Shown: positions 34,104 through 46,630 of the stretch, piece by piece | Numbering within the stretch: the first letter of the stretch is position 1 | How the letters are laid out: the number at the start of each line of letters is the position of its first letter | DNA from: Brevundimonas naejangsanensis | Lineage (GTDB): Bacteria > Pseudomonadota > Alphaproteobacteria > Caulobacterales > Caulobacteraceae | Assembly: GCF_003627995.1 (NCBI RefSeq) | Contig: NZ_CP032707.1 | Span: 1,540,501 to 1,604,500 of the forward strand | Direction: 5' to 3' | Length of the DNA stretch: 64,000 nucleotides | Notes under the pieces: model-generated | Databases searched by the model: none | Seen by the model: the letters and a program-made list of their open reading frames with translations, nothing else | What the model was told of the DNA's origin: nothing | Made by a program: the position numbers and the translations under genes

Positions 34104-34226
34104 GCCCCTATTTAGGCCCTGATTCCCCCAAGTGCGATGCCGCCTCGCCATTTCAAGCGAGGGATAGGCCGAAAGAAGGGCCGCGCCAGCGTGGGCGGAC
34201 CCACGCAGGCGCGCGCCGTCCACTAA

Positions 34227-34571
34227 TCAGGCAAGGGCCTTGTTCTCGGTTTCCAAGGAACGCGCCGACCGGAGACGTTCCAGCGTATCGGCGACGTTCG
34301 ACAGAAAGGCTCGACGACGCTCCGCCGCCTCGACGGGGTCGGCGCCATGGCGCATCACGCGGCCGTTGAACAGAGCGGCCTCGTCGCGAATACGCGCGAC
34401 CAGGGCGGACAGATGGCCCTTGCCCTTGCGCTGGTCCATCAGCTTGGCGTGCGCCTCGGCGTCTCGAACGCGCCGCGCCACGGCTTCATCAACATCCACG
34501 CCCATCTCGGCTCGGCCGGCCATCTGGCTGAAGTCATGGGCGTAGAGACGGATGAAGTTTTCTTCGATCAA
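34227..34571 (-). CDS. hypothetical helical protein with TTG start
   Basis: The best start is a TTG preceded by GGAGGACATCCGAC. It gives 114 residues beginning with IEENFIRLYAHDFSQMAGRAEMGVD. The protein is charged and almost wholly helical (VARRVRDAEAHAKLMDQRKGKG..., DPVEAAERRRAFLSNVADTLERL). No known domain and no signal peptide. It lies just upstream of trxB in the same direction. Confidence 0.6.
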   Translation of the reverse strand: MIEENFIRLYAHDFSQMAGRAEMGVDVDEAVARRVRDAEAHAKLMDQRKGKGHLSALVARIRDEAALFNGRVMRHGADPVEAAERRRAFLSNVADTLERLRSARSLETENKALA

Positions 34572-34768
34572 GTCGGATGTCCTCCAATGACGGCGGTCGA
34601 GCCGGGGGCGTGCCAAGACGCAGCCGGTCAGCCGGCGTCTCCGCCGGGGCATTCGGGCTGAAATCTTGTGTTTGAATTCTTCATATGGGGACGGCGACGT
34701 CTTTTTGCCACCTCATCGCCCGGAGGCGGGTTTCCATCGTCCATTAGGGAGGTCGCGCAGGCGGGCGT

Positions 34769-35746
34769 TTAGCGCGACCGCACTGCTTCCAGCACGGCGC
34801 GGGCGGCGCGCTCGGTCTCGTTGAGCGGGGCGTAGGTCCAGGGCGCCAGCGTCCCGTCGAAGGGGCGGGCGGCGCCGCGCGCCTGGAGGTCGGCGTGCAG
34901 GCGAGCGAACTTGCCCGGCGCCTTCCGGGCGATCATGGGCAGGATGTGGACCGGCTTGCCGGTCGAGGCGGCCTCGGTCGCCATATTGGCGCTGTCCTCG
35001 GTGACCAGGACGTGGTCGGCGGCGTCCAGCATGGCGAACAGGGGGTTGTCGCCGGTCCCGTCCCAGATCCAGCCGGGCAGGGCCGACAGGCGCGAGGTCA
35101 TCGCCGCCTTGGCCGCCTCGGGCGTGCGGCGCGAATAGGTCAGCAGCAGGGAGCCGCCCGCGGTCGTTACGGCGGCGGCGATGCGCTCGGCCAGGTCGGC
35201 GGCGTGGGCGGGCGGCAGGTCGAAGGCGGCCGAGGCTCCGCCGACCATGACCGCCACGCGCGGGCGGGGCAGGGGGGCGATGCGGGCGGCGAAGGCGGGC
35301 GCCGCCTCGGCCAGGCGCTGCGGCGTGATGCGATGGGGGCTGCCGGTGATCGACAGGACGTTGGCGCCGCTGAGGCCGTCGTGGGCGGGGGCGACGATCA
35401 GGTCGTAGCGGTCATTCTTCCAGCGCGGGTCCTGGGTCTGGACCACGAAGGTCCGGCCGCCGCTCCAGTCGCGCACGCGCGCCGACAGGGGCAGGCTGGC
35501 GCGGCCCGTGGCGATCCACAGATCAGGCCATTCGGAGACCGTGCGCGGATCGAACGACCCCGGCGCCAGCATGGCGGGGGTCTTGAGCGCCGACGGCAGC
35601 CGGTCGAAGGCGGGACGCCAGCGGACGTGTTTGACGTCAACGTCGGCGGGGGTCAGGCGGGCGACGGCCTCGGCCAGGCCCAGGGCCTGGTTCTGGATGC
35701 CGGTGCGGCCGTCGGAGACCACCCAGATGGACAGAGGGGCGCTCAC
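34769..35746 (-). CDS. ELM1/DUF1022 family protein (mitochondrial fission ELM1-like)
   Basis: The 325-residue protein matches the bacterial ELM1-like family: N-terminal WVVSDGRTGIQNQALGLAEA, then PDLWIATGRASLPL, VVQTQDPRW, VAPAHDGL, LPRPRVAVMVGGASAAF and the C-terminal VTEDSANMATEAASTGKPVHILPM, a GT-B glycosyltransferase-like arrangement. The bacterial function is unproven. Membrane glycolipid synthesis is suggested by the fold. It starts at a GTG right beside an inverted-repeat element whose GGAGGGAGAGG appears to serve as ribosome binding site. Confidence 0.85.
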   Translation of the reverse strand: MSAPLSIWVVSDGRTGIQNQALGLAEAVARLTPADVDVKHVRWRPAFDRLPSALKTPAMLAPGSFDPRTVSEWPDLWIATGRASLPLSARVRDWSGGRTFVVQTQDPRWKNDRYDLIVAPAHDGLSGANVLSITGSPHRITPQRLAEAAPAFAARIAPLPRPRVAVMVGGASAAFDLPPAHAADLAERIAAAVTTAGGSLLLTYSRRTPEAAKAAMTSRLSALPGWIWDGTGDNPLFAMLDAADHVLVTEDSANMATEAASTGKPVHILPMIARKAPGKFARLHADLQARGAARPFDGTLAPWTYAPLNETERAARAVLEAVRSR

Positions 35747-35747
35747 C

Positions 35748-35896
35748 CCTCTCCCTCCCCGTCCCGGGGAGGGGGGTCGCGCAGCGACCGGGTGGGGAGG
35801 GCCGGGTGATACGAACGCGGCGTTTGAATAGCCAAGCCGCCCCCACCCGGCCTCGCCTGCGGCTCAGCCACCCTCCCCGGGACGGGGAGGGAGAGG
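35748..35896. repeat. inverted-repeat element of a second type
   Basis: The ends CCTCTCCCTCCCC and GGGGAGGGAGAGG are inverted copies. Each arm has a GTCCCGGGGAGG-type inner hairpin, and the arms continue with GGGTGGGG/CCCCACCC. It lies between ELM1 and greA. The layout resembles the other element family but the sequence differs. Confidence 0.85.
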
Positions 35897-35903
35897 CTTT
35901 GTG

Positions 35904-36377
35904 TTACTTCCACTCGACCTTGAGGATCTCATAGGCCTTCACGCCGCCGGGCGTGTTGACCTCGACCACGTCGCCGACCTCTTTCGAAATCAGGGCGCGG
36001 GCGATCGGCGAGGCGATGGAGATCTTGCCCAGCTTCACGTCGGCCTCGTGTTCGCCGACGATCTGATAGACGCCTTCTTCCTCGGTGTCCTCGTCCACGA
36101 AGGTGACGGTGGCGCCGAACTTGACCTGGTCGCCCGACAGCTTGGACACGTCGATGACCTGGGCGCGGGACAGCTTGTCCTCGATCTCGGCGATCGAGCC
36201 TTCGATCCAGCCCTGACGTTCCTTGGCGGCGTGGTATTCGGCGTTTTCAGACAGGTCGCCATGCTCGCGCGCCTCGGCGATGGCGGCGATCACGCTGGGC
36301 CGCTCCACCGACTTCAATTGCTTGAGTTGCTCGTCGAGGGTGCGATAACCCTCGGCCGTCATCGGCACTTTTTCCAT
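35904..36377 (-). CDS. greA: transcription elongation factor GreA
   Basis: GreA rescues backtracked RNA polymerase by stimulating transcript cleavage. The 157-residue protein shows the N-terminal coiled coil ([48 protein letters not shown]) with the acidic tip residues Asp and Glu of the GDLSENAEY motif, and the C-terminal FKBP-like domain ([26 protein letters not shown]). The length is typical. Confidence 0.97.
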   Translation of the reverse strand: MEKVPMTAEGYRTLDEQLKQLKSVERPSVIAAIAEAREHGDLSENAEYHAAKERQGWIEGSIAEIEDKLSRAQVIDVSKLSGDQVKFGATVTFVDEDTEEEGVYQIVGEHEADVKLGKISIASPIARALISKEVGDVVEVNTPGGVKAYEILKVEWK

Positions 36378-36575
36378 TGTGTCGTGAGTTTCTTGCTACG
36401 CCCGAAGACAGATGAGAGACGTTTCCGGTGCACCGCGGCCACGGGGGCGTCACGTGACCGGGCAAGGAAGGTAAGGCGCCCGACGCCCAAACTCAAGGTG
36501 GCGAAACGGCGGCGGGCGAAATGCGGCCCGCGCTCGGGCGCGGCGCGACGTCGCGCCGCCGAGGCCTGGCCGGGG

Positions 36576-36761
36576 TCATCGGTCCGGGCGATTCCGGCCG
36601 AAGGCGCGCTTCAGGGCGCTCCAGGCGATGAAGCCCAGGGCGGCCAGGGCCAGGAGCATGAAGACGCCGGAGACCACCGCCGTTCCGGCGGCGACGAAGG
36701 CGATGACCAGACAGACGGCCGCGAACACGGCCGCGATCAGTTGCAGAACGGACAGACGCAT
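36576..36761 (-). CDS. small two-helix membrane protein
   Basis: The 61-residue product consists of two hydrophobic segments (LIAAVFAAVCLVIAFVAAGTAVV and GVFMLLALAALGFIAWSAL) and a basic tail (KRAFGRNRPDR). The ribosome binding site is weak. No family recognised. Confidence 0.5.
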   Translation of the reverse strand: MRLSVLQLIAAVFAAVCLVIAFVAAGTAVVSGVFMLLALAALGFIAWSALKRAFGRNRPDR

Positions 36762-36855
36762 GACGTCTTAACGGCGGCGGGGAGTGGGGGTTGCCTGCCG
36801 GGCCGCCCCGGCCGCCGCCTCGCGGGGTCGTGACGGGCGGGCGTGACGAGCGGCC

Positions 36856-38184
36856 TCAATCGCGCGGCATCAGCGCCTCGGCGGCCAGGACCGAGCCCTC
36901 GATCCCCAGGGTGACGGCGGGCTCGGGGGTGATGCGGAACAGGCCCGAATGGTGGCCGGGCGCGCTGTCCGCCTGATCGGCGGGGGTGCCGCCGACACGG
37001 AAATAGACGCCCTTCACCCCGCTTTCGGGAGTGACGAAATAGGCGAAGTCCTCCGCGCCCATGCCGCCGCGCGGCTTGTCGATCAGCACCTCCTCGCCGA
37101 GGCCCGCCGTCAGGGCGGCGCGCACGCGCGTTGCGGTCTCGGCGTCGTTGATGGTCGGCGGGGTGTTCTCGAGCTTGGAGCGCACGACGGTCGGCAGCTT
37201 GTCGTCCGGCACGCCCATCGCCAGGGCCGTGTTCCGGGCGACGCGGTCGATGCCGTCCAGCAACTGGGCGCGGACCTCGGGGCTGTCGGCGCGGACGGTC
37301 AGCTGCAGGTCGACGCGATCGGAGATGATGTTGTGCTTGATGCCGCCGCGAATGGCGCCGACCGTGACCACGGCGCCCTCCAGGGGGCTGGTCTCGCGGC
37401 TGCGCAGGGACTGCAGCGCCACCACGATGTGCGAGGCGACCAGGATGGGATCGACCCCCAGGTGGGGCGAGGCGCCGTGGGTGCCGACCCCGTGGACGGC
37501 GATGTCCACGCTGTCCGAACTGGAGGAGGTGATGTCCAGCGGGACCCCGATCCGGCCCGTCGGGGTGTCGGCCGAGACGTGGAAGGCCAGGGCGTAGTCC
37601 GGCTTGGGGAAGCGGGAGTAGAGGCCGTCCTCGACCATGGCGCGGGCGCCGAAGATGCGCTCCTCGGCCGGCTGGGCGACCAGCACCAGGGTGCCCGACC
37701 AGTTGGCCTTGCGCGCCTGCATCTGGCGCGCCGTGCCGACCAGGGCGGTGATGTGGACGTCGTGGCCGCAGGCGTGCATGACCGGCTTCTCCACCCCGTC
37801 GCTGTCGACCTGACGCACGGTCGAGGCGTTGGCCAGGCCCGACTTCTCCTCGACCGGCAGGCCGTCCATATCGGCGCGGATCATGACGGTGGGGCCGGCG
37901 CCGTTCCGCAGCACCGCGACCACGCCGGTGCCGCCGACGCCGGTCGTGACCTCATAGCCGAGGGCGCGCAGCTCCTGGGCCATGCGGGCGGCGGTCTGGA
38001 CCTCCAGCCCCGACAGCTCGGGATTGCGGTGGAAGTGGTCGAACAGGGCGCCGAGGTTGGCGTCGTAGTCCGCCTTGACCGCCGCCTTCAGCCCGGCGTC
38101 GTTTCCCGCGCCTTGGGCCATGACCGGCGCGGCGCCGGCCGCCAGAACCGCCGCCAGAACGGCCGTGATCGTCGCTCGTTTCAT
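36856..38184 (-). CDS. secreted M20 family amidohydrolase/peptidase
   Basis: The 442-residue protein has a signal peptide (MKRATITAVLAAVLAAGAAPVMAQG) and a metal-dependent amidohydrolase (AbgB/HipO-like M20D) domain: RNPELSGLE, IRADMDGLPVEEKSG, MHACGHDVH, QPAEE and the C-terminal PGHHSGLF. Such enzymes remove acyl or carbamoyl groups from amino acids or hydrolyse dipeptides. The substrate here is unknown and the location is periplasmic. The frame stays open upstream, but the ATG at 38184 with GGGGAG and the signal peptide mark the start. Confidence 0.92.
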   Translation of the reverse strand: MKRATITAVLAAVLAAGAAPVMAQGAGNDAGLKAAVKADYDANLGALFDHFHRNPELSGLEVQTAARMAQELRALGYEVTTGVGGTGVVAVLRNGAGPTVMIRADMDGLPVEEKSGLANASTVRQVDSDGVEKPVMHACGHDVHITALVGTARQMQARKANWSGTLVLVAQPAEERIFGARAMVEDGLYSRFPKPDYALAFHVSADTPTGRIGVPLDITSSSSDSVDIAVHGVGTHGASPHLGVDPILVASHIVVALQSLRSRETSPLEGAVVTVGAIRGGIKHNIISDRVDLQLTVRADSPEVRAQLLDGIDRVARNTALAMGVPDDKLPTVVRSKLENTPPTINDAETATRVRAALTAGLGEEVLIDKPRGGMGAEDFAYFVTPESGVKGVYFRVGGTPADQADSAPGHHSGLFRITPEPAVTLGIEGSVLAAEALMPRD

Positions 38185-38246
38185 GTCGCTCCCCTGATCC
38201 CTCAGGCCGAGCTTATGCCTTTCTCCGGGGACGGCAACCGCCGAGA

Positions 38247-38555
38247 TCATAGCCTCCAGGCGGCCAGGCCGGGCAAGACGACATAGGCGGCGGCGGCCAG
38301 AAGGCAGAGCACATAGATGGTCAACAGAACGCCAAGCCAGCTTCGGAACGGCTCCTTGCGCGTCTTGTGACGCAGGAATTGCTGACCCATCCAGGCGCCG
38401 AAGCCGCCGTAGAGAACCGCCAGCAGCAGGGCGCTCTCCGAAATGCGCCAGCCGCCCGCCCGCGCCCGTTCCTTGTCCAGCCAGAACAGCAGGAAGGCGA
38501 TCAGGTTTCCGGCCAGCAGGAGCAGCAGGATCAGGTCGATGAGGGGCATGGGCAT
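38247..38555 (-). CDS. DUF1294 family membrane protein
   Basis: The 102-residue protein matches DUF1294: membrane helix LLLLLLAGNLIAFLLFWLDKERA, the RISESALLLAVLYGGFGAWMGQQFLRHKTRKEPF signature and a C-terminal helix. In larger homologues the domain is fused to a cold-shock domain. Here it stands alone. Function unknown. Confidence 0.88.
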   Translation of the reverse strand: MPMPLIDLILLLLLAGNLIAFLLFWLDKERARAGGWRISESALLLAVLYGGFGAWMGQQFLRHKTRKEPFRSWLGVLLTIYVLCLLAAAAYVVLPGLAAWRL

Positions 38556-38641
38556 GGCGTCGCTCGCGCTTGGGGGAGCAGGATGCCGCTGTGAAGACTG
38601 AGAAAGCGTTTCCGGCGCCGGGGCGCGTCGGCGAGGGCTTA

Positions 38642-38673
38642 CCGCTCATCCCGGCGGACGCCGGGATGAGCGG
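38642..38673. repeat. 14-bp-arm hairpin element (CTCATCCCGG type)
   Basis: CCGCTCATCCCGGC and GCCGGGATGAGCGG are perfect inverted arms around GGAC, directly before the carB terminator. It is a short palindromic intergenic repeat. Confidence 0.7.
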
Positions 38674-38688
38674 GAGAAGGGCTCCACG

Positions 38689-38719
38689 AAAAAGCCCCCG
38701 GCGTCGGAACGCCGGGGGC
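38689..38719 (-). terminator. Rho-independent terminator of carB
   Basis: On the minus strand a perfect 11-bp stem (GCCCCCGGCGT and its inverse) is followed by TTTTT, 23 bases after the carB stop. Confidence 0.85.
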
Positions 38720-38741
38720 CGTTTCAGGACTGGGCCGAGGC

Positions 38742-42041
<3,300 letters not shown>

Positions 42042-42051
42042 CGGCGTCTAC

Positions 42052-42330
42052 TCAGTTCGTCACGACCGCGCACTCCCAGCCATCGTAGTCGAGCTGGAAG
42101 GCCGCGGCCCAGGTTTGCATCATGGCCGACACAGGCGCGAAGGACGCCTCGTCGACCGCCATCGTCGTCTCCAGGACGGTCATGTCGCCCTGGCCCCGCG
42201 TCAGGAAGCCCGCACGGCGGGCCACCTCGCACAGGTCGCCGTGCGCCTCTTCCTCGCCGTAGAAGTAGAACAACGTATGGCGCGGAGTGATCCCGCTGTC
42301 GCCTTGCTCTGCGAGCGCGGCGCGCACCAT
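42052..42330 (-). CDS. RraB-like ribonuclease E inhibitor family protein
   Basis: The ATG at 42330 is preceded by AGAGAAGGACGCC and gives 92 residues. An upstream GTG adds 14 more without a ribosome binding site. The protein reads TPRHTLFYFYGEEEAHGDLCEVARRAGF, then QGDMTVLETTMAVDEASFAPVSAMMQTWAAAFQLDYDGWECAVV, which matches the RraB/DUF695-like fold with its final YDGWE. RraB binds RNase E and alters RNA decay in E. coli. Whether that holds here is not known. It lies ten bases upstream of carB and may be co-transcribed. Confidence 0.7.
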   Translation of the reverse strand: MVRAALAEQGDSGITPRHTLFYFYGEEEAHGDLCEVARRAGFLTRGQGDMTVLETTMAVDEASFAPVSAMMQTWAAAFQLDYDGWECAVVTN

Positions 42331-42516
42331 GGCGTCCTTCTCTTCGTGGCTGGTCAGGGCGGCGGTCTCCACGCGCGCAGACGGCCGGGCGCGAGCGCTG
42401 TCGCGGCCGATCCGTCCGGGTTGTCGGTTAAGCGGCCCGTTTAGAGAGGGTGGGGCCGGTCGGCAAGGGCCAGATTGGGGCGCGGGCGATTTCTTGGGGG
42501 CGGGGTTTGTGGCGAC

Positions 42517-43218
42517 CTACTTGTCGTCGATCGCGGCGATCCAGTCGGGCAGTTCGCCGATGCGGCTGAGGCTGACGTAGCGCGGGTGGGCCTCGGGGGC
42601 GTCGGCCAGTTCGTGGGCCCAGGTGACGTGGTAGGGGATGTGCGCCGCCCAGGCCCCGGCCTCGATGGCGGGCAGGACGTCGGACTTCATGGAGTTGCCG
42701 GCCATCACCGCCTCGGCCGCGCCCGAGCCATGGCGGGCGAAGACGCGGTCGTAGGTCGAGCGGTCCTTCTCGGAGACGATCTCGACGGCGGCGAACAGTT
42801 CGCCCAGCCCCGAGGCGGCCAGCTTGCGCTCCTGGTCCATCAGGTCGCCCTTGGTCACCAGCACCAGGCGGTAGGTCTCGGCCAGCTCGGCCAGCACCTC
42901 GTCGACGCCGGGCAGGGTCTCGACCGGATGGGTCAGCATCTCGCGGCCCGCGGCCAGGATCTCGCGCACGATGTGGGGCGGGGCCGAGCCGTCGCACAGC
43001 TCCATCGCCGTCTCCAGCATCGACAGGGTGAAGCCCTTCACGCCGTAGCCGTAGAGCCGCAGGTTGCGGCGCTCGACCTCGGCCAGGCGGCCCATCATCA
43101 CCGGCTCTTCGGCGTGGTCGGCCAGCAGTTCGGCGAAGCGCTTCTGGCTCAGGCGGAAGATGGTCTCGTTGTGCCAGAGGGTGTCGTCGGCATCGAGGCC
43201 GACGGTGGTGATGGTCAT
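42517..43218 (-). CDS. HAD family hydrolase
   Basis: The 233-residue phosphatase-type protein has motif I DADDTLW (nucleophile D9, D11), motif II VLVTKGD, the Lys of motif III near VSEKDRSTY and motif IV MAGNSMKSDVLPAIEAG. The cap is helical, inserted after motif I. The substrate is unknown. The YjjG-like shape is compatible with nucleotide or sugar phosphates. Confidence 0.9.
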   Translation of the reverse strand: MTITTVGLDADDTLWHNETIFRLSQKRFAELLADHAEEPVMMGRLAEVERRNLRLYGYGVKGFTLSMLETAMELCDGSAPPHIVREILAAGREMLTHPVETLPGVDEVLAELAETYRLVLVTKGDLMDQERKLAASGLGELFAAVEIVSEKDRSTYDRVFARHGSGAAEAVMAGNSMKSDVLPAIEAGAWAAHIPYHVTWAHELADAPEAHPRYVSLSRIGELPDWIAAIDDK

Positions 43219-43350
43219 GGGGGCGTCGTCCAGGCGTGAGGGGCTGCCCGCTTCCTAAACCCGCGTGGATGGCGAGGGTAGGGCGTCATCGGTCCAGAGA
43301 CGGTTCAGCGGCGTATTCCCGGCGACAGGAGCGCGCGAAAGGTGAAAGAC

Positions 43351-44065
43351 ATGAGGACGGGTTCGGCGATCATCGTGGGGGTGTCGGGCGGCGTGGGGAG
43401 GGCGCTGGCGCAGCAGCTGGGTCAGGCGGGCGACCGCGTGGTGCACGGCCTGTCGCGTACGCCGGCGGCGCCCATCAAGGGCGTGACGCACGGCTATCTG
43501 GATCTGGAGGACGAGACTAGCATGGCCGTCGCCGCCGCGCGCATCGCCGAGGGTCATGCCCCGACCCTGGTCATCGTGGCGACCGGGGGTGCTGCACTCC
43601 GGCCAGACGCCCGAACGGAGCTGGCGCGAGTTGTCGGCGGAGCATCTGATGCGCGACTATCGGATCAACGCCGTGGGGCCGGCTTTGGCGGCGCGTCACT
43701 TCCTGCCCTTGCTGCCGCGCGACGAGCGGGCGGTGTTCGCGGCCCTGTCGGCGCGGGTCGGTTCAATCGGCGATAACCGGCTGGGCGGCTGGCACAGCTA
43801 TCGCGCATCCAAGGCGGCGCTGAACATGATCCTGAAGACCCTGTCGGTGGAACTGGCGCGCACCCATCCGTAGGCGGTGGTCGCGGGCCTGCATCCGGGC
43901 ACGGTGGACACGGCCCTGAGCGCGCCCTTCCAGCGCGGGGTCAAGCCCGAGAAGCTGTTCTCGCCCGCCTTTTCCGCCGCCAGCCTGCTGACGGTGATCG
44001 AGGGGCTGACGCCGGCGGACAGCGGCGGCGTATTCGCATGGGACAGCGCGCGAATTCCCGAGTAA
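43351..44065 (+). pseudogene. decayed SDR (C-factor/CsgA-like) gene with frameshift and amber stop
   Basis: The gene begins with a normal SDR Rossmann motif (AIIVGVSGGVGRALAQQL) in one frame. At the GGGGG run 43585-43589 one extra G shifts the frame. Reading four G restores VATGVLHSGQTPERSW, and the next frame continues with RDYRINAVGPALAARHFLPLL, SARVGSI and the catalytic YRASKAALN. At 43871 a TAG replaces the expected Glu codon (THP-stop-AVVAGLHPGTVDTALS), after which the frame runs to a normal end. The two lesions suggest real decay, though the G-run could be a sequencing error. Confidence 0.85.
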
Positions 44066-44074
44066 AGGGCGCGT

Positions 44075-45382
44075 ATGAGCCAGTTGGACGTCCTGCCTGA
44101 ACCGTCGCGCCGCATCGGTTGGGGTCTGGCCGCCCTTGTGGTGGCGGGCAACATGATCGGGTCGGGCGTCTATCTGCTGCCGGCCACCCTGGCGCCGACG
44201 GGCAGCAGCAGCATCATCGGCTGGCTGGTGTGCGGGGTCGGGGCGGTGACCCTGGCCCTGGTGTTCGGCGGCCTGGGGCGGATGCAGCCGGACGCGGACG
44301 GCCTGTCGGACTTCACCCGGCGCGGCATGGGCCGCTTCATCGGCTATCAGACCGGGCTGGCCTATTGGGCCGCCTGCCTGACCGGCAATGTCGCCGTGGC
44401 CGTGGCGGGCACCGGCTACCTGGCCTTCTTCATCCCGGCGCTGAAGGAGCCTCTGTGGGGCGCGGTCAGCAACCTGATCCTGATCTGGATCACCACGGCA
44501 GCCTATGCGGCGGGGTCGAGGACGGCGGCGCGGTTCGGGGCCGTGACCCTGGTCCTGGGGCTGATTCCGATCGTCCTGGCCATCATCGCCGGCGTCATCG
44601 CCTTCAGCGGCGAGACCTTCGCCGCCTCCTGGAGCCCGGCGGGCGAGCCGCTGCTCAAGACGGTCCCGGCCTCGCTGGCCATCATCTTCTGGGCCTTCCT
44701 GGGGGTCGAGAGCGCCGCCGCCCTGTCCAGCCTGGTCAAGAACCCGGCGACCGACGTGGGGCGGGCCTCCCTGGGCGGGGTGAGCCTGGCCTTCGTCGTC
44801 TATGTGGCCGCCAGCGCGGCCGTGTTCGGCGTCATTCCGGCCGACGTCCTGGCCCATTCGACCAGCCCCTACGCCGACCTGGTGGCGCGGGTCATGGGGG
44901 CCTCGGTGGCGGGCCTGGTGGCGGCCTGCGCCGTCATCAAGGCGACCGGCACCATCGCCGGCTGGACCATGATGGGCGGCGAGACGGCGCGCGCCTCGGC
45001 CGAGCAGGGCTGGCTGCCGCGCTGGTTCGGCGGGGCGAAGAAGGGCCGCACCCCCGTGAGCAATCCCCTGATCAACGGCGCCCTCATGAGCGCCATGGTG
45101 GTGGCCAGCGCCCAGCCGACCCTGGGGCAGCAGTTCGGCGTGCTGATCGGGGTGACCTCGGTGCTGACCCTGTGCCTCTACGCCCTGTGCTCGGTGACGC
45201 TGTGGAAGCTGACGGCCAAGGCGGGCTGGCGGGCGCTGGCCGTGGCGGGCGCCGTCTTCTCGGCCTTCGCCGTGGCGGCGGCGGCGGGCGGCTACATCTG
45301 GCCCAGCGTGGGCTTCTTCGCGGTGACCAGCCTGGCCTGGCTGTGGGTCCGCAAGGGCCAGGGACGCTTCCAGAACACTTAA
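44075..45382 (+). CDS. APC superfamily amino acid permease, AdiC/PotE antiporter-like
   Basis: The 435-residue protein has about twelve membrane segments and the APC substrate-binding motif GNMIGSGVYLLPATLAPTG in TM1, with the unwound GSG. TM6 region reads AIIFWAFLGVESAAALSSLVKNPATDVGRA. The pattern is closest to basic amino acid/amine antiporters such as AdiC and PotE. No decarboxylase gene is adjacent, so a general amino acid exchange role is equally possible. Confidence 0.85.
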   Translation: MSQLDVLPEPSRRIGWGLAALVVAGNMIGSGVYLLPATLAPTGSSSIIGWLVCGVGAVTLALVFGGLGRMQPDADGLSDFTRRGMGRFIGYQTGLAYWAACLTGNVAVAVAGTGYLAFFIPALKEPLWGAVSNLILIWITTAAYAAGSRTAARFGAVTLVLGLIPIVLAIIAGVIAFSGETFAASWSPAGEPLLKTVPASLAIIFWAFLGVESAAALSSLVKNPATDVGRASLGGVSLAFVVYVAASAAVFGVIPADVLAHSTSPYADLVARVMGASVAGLVAACAVIKATGTIAGWTMMGGETARASAEQGWLPRWFGGAKKGRTPVSNPLINGALMSAMVVASAQPTLGQQFGVLIGVTSVLTLCLYALCSVTLWKLTAKAGWRALAVAGAVFSAFAVAAAAGGYIWPSVGFFAVTSLAWLWVRKGQGRFQNT

Positions 45383-45468
45383 TCAGGCGACGTGTTGACC
45401 CGGCCCCTGCATCTCTTTAGTCACGCCGCCGTTTGTCCGCCCGTATTCACTGCTAGGAGCCCTGCGCC

Positions 45469-46629
45469 ATGACGACTCACATCCTGTCCGGCGCCACCGG
45501 CGTCCTCGTGCTCGCAGATGGAACGGTCCTGTCGGGGATCGGCGTCGGCGCCTCCGGTTCGGCGGTCGGCGAGGTGGTCTTCAACACCGCCATGACCGGC
45601 TATCAGGAAATCCTGACCGACCCCTCCTACATGAGCCAGATCCTGGCCTTCACCTTCCCCCATATCGGCAACGTCGGCGTGAACCTGGAAGACGTCGAGC
45701 AGATCGGCGAGGCGCCCGAGCGCGCCGCCCGCGGCGTCATCTTCCGCGACGTGCCGACCGAGCCGGCCAACTGGCGCGCCACCGGCAACCTGGACGGCTG
45801 GATGAAGTCGCGCGGCGTCATCGGCCTGGCGGGCGTGGACACCCGCGCCCTGACCCAGTTGATCCGCGAGAAGGGCGCCCCGCACGCCGTCATCGCCCAT
45901 GATCCCGACGGCCAGTTCGACCTGGAGGCCCTGACGGCCCAGGCGCGCGACTGGAAGGGCCTGGTCGGCCTGGACCTGGCCAAGGACGCCTCGACCACCC
46001 AGGCCTTCGAATGGACCGAGGGCGCCTGGGAATGGCCGACCGGCTACGCCAGGCCCGAGGCCGGCGACAAGTCGGTGGTGGTCGTCGACTACGGCGTGAA
46101 GCGCAACATCCTGCGCGCCCTGGCCTCGACCGGGGTGAAGATCACCGTGGTCCCCGCCTCGACCACGGCCGAGGACATCCTGGCCCGCAATCCCGACGGT
46201 GTGGTCCTGTCGAACGGTCCGGGCGATCCGGCCGCGACCGGCCAGTACGCCGTGCCCGAGATCAAGAAGCTGTTGGACAGCGGCAAGCCGCTGATGGGCA
46301 TCTGCCTGGGCCACCAGATGCTGGCCATCGCCCTGGGCGCCAAGACCATGAAGATGGAGCAGGGCCACCACGGCGCCAACCATCCGGTCAAGGACCTGAC
46401 CACGGGCAAGGTCGAGATCGTGTCGATGAACCACGAGTTCTCGGTCGACCGCGACAGCCTGCCCGAGGCGGTGGTCGAGACCCACGTCTCCCTGTTCGAC
46501 GGGACCAACTGCGGCATCGCCCTGAAGGACCGGCCGGTGTTCAGCGTCCAGCATCACCCGGAGGCCTCGTCGGGTCCGACCGACAGCCTCTATCTGTTCA
46601 AGCGTTTCGTGGATTCCATGGGAGCCTAA
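45469..46629 (+). CDS. carA: carbamoyl-phosphate synthase small subunit
   Basis: CarA hydrolyses glutamine and passes ammonia to CarB. The 386-residue protein has the N-terminal CPSase domain (VFNTAMTGYQEILTDPSY) and a C-terminal class I glutamine amidotransferase with nucleophile Cys in GICLGHQMLAIALG and the His/Glu pair in VQHHPEASSGP. AGGAG lies nine bases before the ATG. A glycosyltransferase-like gene starts one base after its stop. Confidence 0.98.
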   Translation: MTTHILSGATGVLVLADGTVLSGIGVGASGSAVGEVVFNTAMTGYQEILTDPSYMSQILAFTFPHIGNVGVNLEDVEQIGEAPERAARGVIFRDVPTEPANWRATGNLDGWMKSRGVIGLAGVDTRALTQLIREKGAPHAVIAHDPDGQFDLEALTAQARDWKGLVGLDLAKDASTTQAFEWTEGAWEWPTGYARPEAGDKSVVVVDYGVKRNILRALASTGVKITVVPASTTAEDILARNPDGVVLSNGPGDPAATGQYAVPEIKKLLDSGKPLMGICLGHQMLAIALGAKTMKMEQGHHGANHPVKDLTTGKVEIVSMNHEFSVDRDSLPEAVVETHVSLFDGTNCGIALKDRPVFSVQHHPEASSGPTDSLYLFKRFVDSMGA

Positions 46630-46630
46630 G

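Noticed and set aside
36856-38649. 597-residue version of the M20 amidohydrolase
   Set aside because: The upstream part overlaps the DUF1294 gene out of frame. A signal peptide and ribosome binding site mark the start at 38184.
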